Shown here piece after piece: positions 57,235-64,000 of a stretch of 64,000 nucleotides of DNA. Where the stretch lies: the NCBI RefSeq assembly GCF_017591435.1, contig NC_059289.1, forward strand, positions 9,446,199 to 9,510,198, written 5' to 3'. The stretch is from Portunus trituberculatus. Its lineage: Eukaryota > Arthropoda > Malacostraca > Decapoda > Portunidae. The notes under the pieces are model-generated. The model was not told the origin of the DNA, searched no databases, and saw only the letters and a list, made by a program, of their open reading frames with translations. Made by a program: the position numbers and the translations under genes. How positions within the stretch are numbered: the stretch's first letter is position 1; each line of letters opens with the position of its first letter.

Positions 57235-58344
57235 TTGTCAGGTATTTTTTCTTTCGTTATGGATGAGTTGGCGGATTTTCTGAGCTTAAGGGCGGAGTGG
57301 ACGCCTAAAAAGGAAAATGAACCAGTAGTTAAAACCGAAGATGATACGGTAGTTAACCAGATAACGAGCGTAAGTCCGTCAGGTGCAGAACCAGTAAATA
57401 ACTTAGAGATGAAGGTAGATGCCTTGCGTGATTGTGTCTACGATTTGTTGCAGGAAGTTAGAGAGAACAGGAGAGGCCTGCGAGTGTCCCTGTTAAATGC
57501 CTCATGAAGCCCCGTGACATCCCGTCCTTGAACTGCGTCACTTGAGTGGAGTAGGAGTTGGCCGGTTAGCTGTTTTTTTTTCTCACAGGTGGAAAGTTGC
57601 TCAATAGATAATAGAGAGAGGCAACAGATAGTTAAAATGCGTGTGGAAGCCCCATTAGCTTTACTGGTGCAAACGGTAGTGGAGAAGGAAGTAACCTGGG
57701 CACAATTTAAGCAATATCTTACAAAGGAGCTCACGGACCAGAATGAGGAAAGGTTATTTGATTCTCTGAATGATTTAAAATATTCGGTGGAGGACGACCA
57801 CCCCATCGAGTTTATGACAAGGTTGAAATGTAAACTAGCTTTGGTTACCGTAAGGACCGATGCTGATGACGTGCCGTCTCAGGACAGGTTGATTAAGAGC
57901 AAACTAATAAAAGGAATGCCGAGAGACTGCAGGGAAAGATTAGAACTGTACCTGGACGAAAAAGTATCGTTAACCAGGTTTCTGACCAAATTAGATACTG
58001 AAAGACTGGTGGTAATGACTCGGAAAGAGAGTAGTGTACGAGCGGTTAGCCCGGCCCCAGCCCACCTACCGACTGCCCCGCGAGCGGCGGCGGCGACTAC
58101 ACCCCACCCGGCCGCCACATTAACACCACCCGCTAGTAGATTAGACAGGGTAGATCAAAGATTACAGCTATGGCGCAGAAGAGAGAAATACTGCCCATAT
58201 TGCCGAGCTACTAACCACTCAATAGCCGAGTGCTATAAAAGACCACAACCTGGCTCCTGTTATGATTGTATACGGCTCAATTGTCGGCGCGGCCATCCAT
58301 CGTGCCCCGGTAAAGTAAACACAACACGGAATAGGATGTTATGA
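57235..58344 (+). pseudogene. G1 gag, same frame as pol, ends in TGA
   Basis: Open from 57,235 to 57,507 (MDELADFLSLRAEWTPKKEN), then two TGA codons (57,505 and 57,529) and open again to 58,344. The capsid-like part includes FKQYLTKELTDQNEERLFDS and LIKGMPRDCRERLELYLDEK. An Ala/Pro-rich linker follows, then the nucleocapsid CPYCRATNHSIAEC (CX2CX4HX4C) and a second Cys/His group CYDCIRLNCRRGHPSC. It packages element RNA. TTTTTTTTCTCACAG just before 57,589 resembles a splice acceptor, so the two stops may lie in a small intron. Confidence 0.8.
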
Positions 58345-60549
58345 CAATCTCCGGTAATCAGTGTAGATATCAATAACCATGTACTCGAAGCAATGTTAGA
58401 TACTGGCAGTGATGTTTCACTAATCAAGATCAGTGTAATTAATGAAATGGGAATTCCAGTGAAACAAAGTTCAAAGATTCCCCCTTTGCAAGGAATCACC
58501 GGTAAGCAGATCAGAGTATTGGGCCAAGCTTATGTAACAATAGCCAGTAACAGTAACCATCCCATCATTGCTCAAGTAGCGGTCGTTCCCGATGAATATC
58601 TCAAAACACACGTATTGTTGGGAATGAACACGATCGGTCAGTCAACTCTCACTCTAGATCGCCAAGCTAAGCGGATTCATTGGAACAATCTTGTTTATCC
58701 CTTAGTATTCGTTGAAACACCATATGGAAAAGTCAGAATGGTGAGAAAAGAACCTCAGTCTCCCTCTCATAACCAGCGCTTCGGCAGAGTAACAACCAAA
58801 ACACTAGTGGACTGTTACGAAACGACCCTAGTGGAGGTAAAAGTAAGTGAGGAACCTAATACCGTAATAATGATTGAGGCTAAACATGCCTGTGTTCAAG
58901 ATGGATTGCCAACTATAATGCGAGTGACTGAAACACGCACTGTTTTCATCCCCGTCATTAATAACACCAAAGTTAGGTTAGTGTTACGACCAGGAACCTT
59001 ACTGATAAAGTATGAAATAATAGACGAGGGACAGATAGAGATAGAAGACTCACCCCTGACCATCGCTAAAATAAGTGAAGCCATCGGGCCAGAAAATGAT
59101 TGTGTGCCCACAAACCAAACCCGGTGGGAAAAGCTTAAAGTAATTCTCGACTCGCGAGACTGGTCACATCTAGAGAAAGAACAAGAGCTTAGTTTATTTC
59201 GGCTCATTCAGAAACATCAAAAATTATTTATCGTACATCCTGGCGAATTAGGACTAATACAAGCAGATCCAGCCCACATTCAGGTAGACGATCCAACACC
59301 CTGTCGTACACCACTCTATCGATACCCAGAGAAAGCGAGAGAAACTATTCAGCAGATTCTACATGATTTAGAAGGTAAGGGAATAATTGAGAATTCCACA
59401 GCCGCATGGTTATCTCCGATAGTTTTAGTAAATAAGCCTAATGGAGAAAAAAGACTCTGCCTTGACTATCGAAAAGTAAACAAACAACTAACCATGGATA
59501 TTCATCCTTTACCCAAACTTGACGAGCTGGTAGAAAGTGTGTCAGGCAATGATTATTACGCCACCTTAGATATGCGTGAAGCGTATTATCAGATCGCACT
59601 GGACTCGGCGAGTAGAGATCTCACGACGTTCAGTGACGGTGTCTCGCTTTATAGGTTTAGACGCTTACCTTTTGGGTTAAGTTGTTCCCCAGCGATATTT
59701 GCCCGACAAATGAACCCACGCATTAGCTCCTTTGGAAAATGGCTTAAAGAAAACTGGGTTAAGAATTACCTGGATGATTTAATTGTTCATGCTACAGATT
59801 ATACCACCTTAATCCACAGATTGGATAGATTATTCAGCCACTTAGCATCTGTAGGGATTAAACTAAATTTATCCAAGTGTAGCATTGGGCAGAGACAAGT
59901 AAAGTTCCTCGGGCACATTGTATCCAAAGAAGGCTATAAACCAGACCCAAGTAATGTGGAGGCCGTAAAACAGATGAAACCTCCAACTAACGTGAAAGAG
60001 AACCGTAGGTTTATAGGAATGGTGTCGTTCTATCGAAGACACATTGAAAACTGCTCCAAGATACTGGCCCCATTAACCGAGCTCACAAAGAAAGGAACGC
60101 CGTTCTATTGGACAGGTGAATGCCAGAAAGCTTTTGAAACGCTGAAGGAGAAACTAATACACTCTCCAGTACTAGGAAAAGCCGATCTCAATCGAGAATT
60201 TGTCCTCGAGACGGATAGTAGTGCCACACATGTAGGGGCAGTGTTGATGCAGTATCATGGGAAAGAACCAAATGTCATAGGATATTTTTCGAAGAAGCTT
60301 AGACCAGTGGAGACTCGATATTCAACCACAGATCGGGAAGCGTTAGCTGTAGTACTAGCCTGTAGAAAATTCCACCATTATCTATGGGGTGTCCGGGTTT
60401 TAATTCGAACGGACCATCAGCCACTAGTCTCAGTTTTTCGCCAACGAACAAAATCTCCACGTATAGTCTCAGAAGCAAGCAGGAAGAATGTAGTGGCCGA
60501 CCAACTGAGTCGCCCTGTTCAGGTAGTAAATGTGGTAGGTCAAGATTAA
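58345..60549 (+). CDS. G1 pol part 1: protease, reverse transcriptase, RNase H
   Basis: In frame with gag after the TGA at 58,342. Protease: AMLDTGSDVSLI (58,390) and VLLGMNTIGQSTL. RT: KGIIENSTAAWLSPIVLVNK, RLCLDYRKVNKQL, ATLDMREAYYQIALD, FRRLPFGLSCSPAIFARQMN and the catalytic VKNYLDDLIVHAT (YLDD, about 59,770). RNase H: VLETDSSATHVGAVL, STTDREALAVVLAC, RTDHQPLVSVF, then a short join to KNVVADQLSR where about 25-30 residues appear missing. Catalytic residues of PR and RT are intact. It ends at TAA (60,547). Confidence 0.9.
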   Translation, partial: QSPVISVDINNHVLEAMLDTGSDVSLIKISVINEMGIPVKQSSKIPPLQGITGKQIRVLGQAYVTIASNSNHPIIAQVAVVPDEYLKTHVLLGMNTIGQSTLTLDRQAKRIHWNNLVYPLVFVETPYGKVRMVRKEPQSPSHNQRFGRVTTKTLVDCYETTLVEVKVSEEPNTVIMIEAKHACVQDGLPTIMRVTETRTVFIPVINNTKVRLVLRPGTLLIKYEIIDEGQIEIEDSPLTIAKISEAIGPENDCVPTNQTRWEKLKVILDSRDWSHLEKEQELSLFRLIQKHQKLFIVHPGELGLIQADPAHIQVDDPTPCRTPLYRYPEKARETIQQILHDLEGKGIIENSTAAWLSPIVLVNKPNGEKRLCLDYRKVNKQLTMDIHPLPKLDELVESVSGNDYYATLDMREAYYQIALDSASRDLTTFSDGVSLYRFRRLPFGLSCSPAIFARQMNPRISSFGKWLKENWVKNYLDDLIVHATDYTTLIHRLDRLFSHLASVGIKLNLSKCSIGQRQVKFLGHIVSKEGYKPDPSNVEAVKQMKPPTNVKENRRFIGMVSFYRRHIENCSKILAPLTELTKKGTPFYWTGECQKAFETLKEKLIHSPVLGKADLNREFVLETDSSATHVGAVLMQYHGKEPNVIGYFSKKLRPVETRYSTTDREALAVVLACRKFHHYLWGVRVLIRTDHQPLVSVFRQRTKSPRIVSEASRKNVVADQLSRPVQVVNVVGQD

Positions 60550-61902
60550 TTTCTAGGTTTGACCACCGATGAATTCATTCAAGCTCAGATAGCTGAACCT
60601 AGATGGACAGAGATGAAGGAATATTTAGGAGGAAGAATACCACGTGCCAGATACTCCCCTGTCATTTTTAATCAGTTTATTGTTCACGATGGAGTGTTAT
60701 ATTACTCCAAACAAAAGAAAGATGGAACCATCCTATATTTATTGGTTGTACCCCAGACACTAAAGAAACAAGCTATTGTATTGGCCCATGGAAAAGAGTC
60801 TGGACATTTAGGACAACTAAAAACCATGTTAAAAGCTGAAGAATATTTTTACTGGCCAAATCAAAGATCAGACATAAGGAAATTTATCAGAGAATGTATA
60901 ATTTGTCAACAATGTAAAACTGCACCAGCTTTACAAAAGACATTCCAGGAATTGCCTCCTGTAAATCAACCTTTGGAAAGAATTAGTATCGATATTACTG
61001 AAATGACTCCAGCCAGAGGAGGTTATAAATACGTATTAACCATCATAGATCACTTTTCAAGATTTGTAAAGTTGGTGAAGTTACGGTCCAGACACGCTGA
61101 GGAGGTAGTTAGGGTTATTAAGAGTTACTTGGGAGACTATGGGGTACCGAAGGTACTCTTAGCTGACAATGCGTGCGACTTCCGCTCACAATTGTTGACA
61201 GAACTCTGTCGTACGCATGGGATAGAGATGGTGTTTTCCACCCCATACCATCCATGTGGGAACTCTATCACCGAATGGTTACATCGAACCATGAAGTCCG
61301 TGCTAGCGTCTCTCGGGAAAGGACAACCGCACAGGTGGTCCGAGTGCCTCTCGCAGTGTCAGCAGAGCCTTAATGCGGCCGTACACGAGACCACTGGCGA
61401 ACAACCCTATTTCCTTTTCTTCCGGCGCCATGCTCCTCGCTATGTGGGAACTACTTTGCCCCAGGTGGACGATGAAATAGACATTAATACAGCCTTGGAG
61501 GCAGTGAGACAATCATCCCGTGCAAATAGCAGGAAGTGGTTAGCTAGAGCGAACATTGGCCGGAAGGACCAAAGAGTCGAGGTAGATGATTTGGTGTGGA
61601 TAAAAAGGGAACAGTTTGGTTCGTCAGCTGATAGAGAAATTGGTCTCAAGTGGATTGGACCGTATAAGGTTAAAAAGGTGAATTTAGATGGAGTGTCATA
61701 TGAAGTGGAAAATGTGTTCAATGGCAAAATACTCCATAGAGCAGCTGATCGAGTGAGAAAATATGTAACCGATGAAGGGTACGTGGTAGACATGGAAGAA
61801 ATTGTAGTGCCTTCCGATGAGGAGGAAGAAGACATTGAGGTAGAGGAGCCCAGACCTACTCGTGAGAGACGGCCAGTGAGGAGATTTATAGAAGAATACT
61901 AA
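60550..61902 (+). CDS. G1 pol part 2: integrase
   Basis: Same frame as part 1, one TAA apart, no ATG at the start, so it was probably a continuous polyprotein. HHCC zinc region: VLAHGKESGHLG and CIICQQC. DDE: ISIDITEMTPARGG, LLADNACDFRSQ and NSITEWLHRTMKS. A C-terminal region (WIGPYKVKKVNLDGVSYEVE) is a GPY/F-like module, followed by an acidic then basic tail (RPTRERRPVRRF). It catalyses insertion. It looks complete at 447 aa. The neighbours (RT upstream, LTR downstream) fit a classical gypsy order. Confidence 0.88.
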   Translation, partial: FLGLTTDEFIQAQIAEPRWTEMKEYLGGRIPRARYSPVIFNQFIVHDGVLYYSKQKKDGTILYLLVVPQTLKKQAIVLAHGKESGHLGQLKTMLKAEEYFYWPNQRSDIRKFIRECIICQQCKTAPALQKTFQELPPVNQPLERISIDITEMTPARGGYKYVLTIIDHFSRFVKLVKLRSRHAEEVVRVIKSYLGDYGVPKVLLADNACDFRSQLLTELCRTHGIEMVFSTPYHPCGNSITEWLHRTMKSVLASLGKGQPHRWSECLSQCQQSLNAAVHETTGEQPYFLFFRRHAPRYVGTTLPQVDDEIDINTALEAVRQSSRANSRKWLARANIGRKDQRVEVDDLVWIKREQFGSSADREIGLKWIGPYKVKKVNLDGVSYEVENVFNGKILHRAADRVRKYVTDEGYVVDMEEIVVPSDEEEEDIEVEEPRPTRERRPVRRFIEEY

Positions 61903-62120
61903 GTGTATAGATCCCTAGGGACATTGGAATCTTGTGACTGCCCTATACTTCTTTTGCAGCTACATCAGACCCGCTGCTGGGGAAGGAGACCGCCACTGTT
62001 GGGGGTGGCTGGAATGTTCGGGAGGAGGGGCCTCCTGAATCCAGTCCCCACAGAATAAGGCCTTGGAGAGGACTACGTTGGCCTCTCTACTCCGCCCCTG
62101 TACGCCTAGACTGATGGGAA

Positions 62121-62399
62121 GTGGGTGGCGCAACACCAACTGGGAGGTCAGGTCCTGCCGGACCGGTAGAGACGTCAAGGTCTCGCACTAAGTGGAAAAT
62201 TGTAGAGTGTGAAATGTTGAAACGAAGGGCAGTAATACCACAGATACCCTGGACACTGTATATAGCTCTAAATGGTTATGTGTGCTCACGGTGGTGTATC
62301 GCGATTACGTGGATTGTTATGTGGGTGTTACTTTTTTGTTGTTGTAAAAGAGAAGACGAGGATTTGTTTTCCCTGAGGAAAAAGCCATGTACCGAGTAG
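62121..62399 (+). CDS. Short G1 3' ORF with one membrane segment (92 aa)
   Basis: Lies between integrase and 3' LTR in a different frame from pol. Residues about 57-74 are hydrophobic (WCIAITWIVMWVLLFCCC), followed by a charged tail, and the stop falls just inside the LTR. It could be the end of a spliced third gene (an envelope-like remnant) or chance; no envelope signature is visible. Confidence 0.3.
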   Translation: MGGATPTGRSGPAGPVETSRSRTKWKIVECEMLKRRAVIPQIPWTLYIALNGYVCSRWCIAITWIVMWVLLFCCCKREDEDLFSLRKKPCTE

Positions 62400-63089
62400 C
62401 AGTACTGGAGTGAGATTATTACCCACTATTAGGGTATTTATTTAGTCCAAATCCTCATCTTCCCTTTCATATGTGTAGCTAGGAATTCTTATATAGGGAG
62501 TCCCTGTAGGGGGAGAAGGGAGATGACGTATGGCTGCGTGCGCAGTCATCATGGCTGCCACCTTATAAGGTGAGGAGCGTGGTGGCCTCATCCACAGCAG
62601 CACGGGTGGTTTTCCCCCGGGAGCTTCGGTTTCCACCCAGAAGTCATCTGTGCTGCTGTGGGAAGGGGTAACCACTCACATGTACTTACCTGTAGCCTTC
62701 TGTAGACTGTATAATTAATGTATGTATTAAGGATTATATAAGGATTCATGTAACCCTGCCCTTTCTCACTCTCTCACAGCAGTATGGGTGGTTTTCCTCC
62801 GGGAACTCCGGTTTCCACCCTTGACCCATCTCGTACTGCCCTGTGACATTCATCACTTTACAGCAGCAGGCCGGACCGCCCGGCAACTTTTTAACTCCTA
62901 CTGTATTTCTATATTTCCTCGCTTTTTCTTCCAGTGTACCAGTCCTGGTACACTCTACCCCTTCTCTTGTAACCCCTCTTACTTAATAAACTTTTGAAAC
63001 TTTTTGATCGTCACCCTCAGAACATCACCCCGCTCTCGTCTCGTCTCCTGTGGAACCTTCTGGCTACTTCCAGCACAGCAGGCCCAACC

Positions 63090-63120
<31 letters not shown>

Positions 63121-63429
63121 AGCAGGACGCCGCGAGGGACAGGCCGCCATTTTTACCTCGGGACGCACCCTCACGCCCTCTCATCTACAGCTGAGTTACC
63201 CACGGTTTCCCCCCCATAGGTCTCCCATCTTATAGGTAGGCTAGGTAGGAAGTTATCTGACTGTGATGAGTTGTTATTGAATTGAAGGGTTTATTTAATT
63301 AAGCTTGGTGAGTTGGTGTGTTCATCACTCCCCCCTTGGATTCGTTACATCTTTCTTTGCTCCCCTTACTCGGCCTAAGCTTCACGTAGGCCCAGTACAA
63401 GAGACTGAACCTCACGAAGGTTCAGTATA
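62388..63429 (+). repeat. G1 3' LTR (1,042 bp, with an extra 420-bp block)
   Basis: Identical in outline to the 5' LTR except for an added block at about 62,587-63,009 between GAGCGTGGTGGC and GTCACCCTCA. The block holds a direct repeat (GGGTGGTTTTCCCCCGGGAG / GGGTGGTTTTCCTCCGGGAA) and AATAAA at 62,986. Confidence 0.9.
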
Positions 63430-63433
63430 ATAA

Positions 63434-64000
63434 TATATGTGGAGAGGATGTGCAATATGGAGAGGACAAAGTGGAAGTAATGGGAGTAACAATCAAAACA
63501 GGAATTGAAGAAGAGGAAAATTATAGTTACCGGTACATATGTGCCACCTAATACTAATGCATGGGGAACTGAAGAACATAAAGATATGCAAAGAGAGGTG
63601 ATTAAGTGCCTAGATAATATGATAAGAAGAGATAGTAGAATACTTTTAGTTGGAGACTTTAACTGCAAGAAAGTAAACTGGAGAGAGATGGAAGTAATGG
63701 ATAATGCTGGACAGTGGAGTGAGAAAGTGTTACAGTTGACTATGGTTAATGCAATGGATCAGTGGGTGGAGGAGTCAACAAGATACAGTGGGGATGAAGA
63801 ACCATCATTGCTTGACCTAGTGTTCACAAAGAGACCAGAGCCCCCTCCAATCATACAATACCTTTGTCCAATGGGAAGAAGTGATCATGTGACATTAGAG
63901 ATGCAAATTCAAGAGGAAAATGAGATAAGTTACAGAGAAGACTATAAAAGAGAGAGATTAAATTATGCAAGAGCGGGTTTTGAAAAATTAGGGATCTATT
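63434..64000 (+). pseudogene. LINE-A copy 8 endonuclease, 3' part (open at window end)
   Basis: Frame with NTNAWGTEEHKDMQ, the catalytic LLVGDFNCKKVNW (63,650), SLLDLVFTKRPE and MGRSDHVTLEMQ (63,870), then DYKRERLNYARAGFEKLG at the window edge. Both endonuclease signature boxes are conserved. A small shift exists before 63,545. The RT should follow outside the window. Confidence 0.85.

Larger units (their letters stand above)
55979..63429 (+). mobile_element. Ty3/gypsy element G1, 7.45 kb, near-complete
   Basis: 5' LTR 55,979-56,598, leader, gag, protease, RT, RNase H, integrase, a short 3' ORF and 3' LTR 62,388-63,429. The target duplication ATAA lies at 55,975-55,978 and 63,430-63,433, inside the endonuclease of LINE-A copy 8. 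Removing the element restores LINE text equal to the undamaged region near 52,565. Standard gypsy order (RT before integrase), in contrast to the element at 34,594. Confidence 0.92.
55270..64000 (+). mobile_element. LINE-A copy 8, 5'-truncated, split by gypsy G1, runs off the window
   Basis: 5' part 55,270-55,978 (end of ORF1 and first third of the endonuclease), 3' part 63,434-64,000 (rest of the endonuclease). Gypsy G1 lies between, flanked by ATAA. The element continues past the window end. Confidence 0.88.

Overview
The window looks like an arthropod nuclear genome, most likely a decapod crustacean. The reasons are the extreme density of retroelements and microsatellites, tRNA-derived SINEs of a kind I associate with decapods (from memory, not searched), a satellite carrying the arthropod telomere-type pentamer CCTAA, split exons with GT-AG borders, and two 500-N scaffold gaps. 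No bacterial, CRISPR or phage system is present. Almost all of the window is nested transposable elements. The only credible host gene is a set of four exons at 39,311-40,799 encoding fibronectin-III sequence most like Roundabout (Robo) receptors. A second, orphan acidic reading frame lies at 46,801-47,682.

Layout. 1-5,400: a head-to-tail chain of 5'-truncated LINEs (family LINE-A, CR1/L2-like) and two SINE families, all on the + strand and mostly joined by (AC)n. 5,400-8,680: unassigned DNA, a 500-N gap, a tandem LTR-like repeat and about 680 bp of (TA)n. 8,690-9,725: 3' end of a second LINE (LINE-B) with an RNase H domain. 9,730-14,150: mostly unassigned DNA with SINE and DNA-transposon remnants. 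14,200-21,750: a decayed Ty3/gypsy element split by a DIRS-like tyrosine-recombinase retroelement with inverted terminal repeats. 21,750-23,670: unassigned. 23,670-29,155: two LINE-A copies on the - strand, again chained through (GT)n. 29,156-34,593: LINE-B copy with ORF1 and a damaged ORF2. 34,594-38,748: a Gmr1-like gypsy element whose integrase precedes the reverse transcriptase remnant. 38,749-39,248: gap. 39,311-40,799: Robo-like exons.

40,840-43,872: a LINE-A copy inserted at an (AC)n in the following intron, itself hit by a TA-flanked DNA transposon, a third LINE (LINE-C) and a SINE. 43,873-55,206: a LINE-A copy with ORF1 and ORF2, split by 7.2 kb holding polypyrimidine tracts, the orphan ORF, a 22-bp satellite and a Tigger-like element containing a hAT-like fragment. 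55,270-64,000: another LINE-A copy split by a nearly intact Ty3/gypsy element with LTRs, a 4-bp target duplication and a gag-pol frame broken by only four stop codons.

How the parts interact: LINE-A insertions repeatedly begin at an (AC)n tract and end in TAGGTAAATAC followed by a new (AC)n, so each insertion creates the next landing site. Later gypsy, DIRS, Tigger and MITE insertions broke up these chains. The strongest leads are this (AC)n-chaining habit, the Gmr1-like pol order in a probable arthropod, the gag-TGA-pol frame, the DIRS-in-gypsy nest with its palindromic satellite element, and the CCTAA-bearing satellite.
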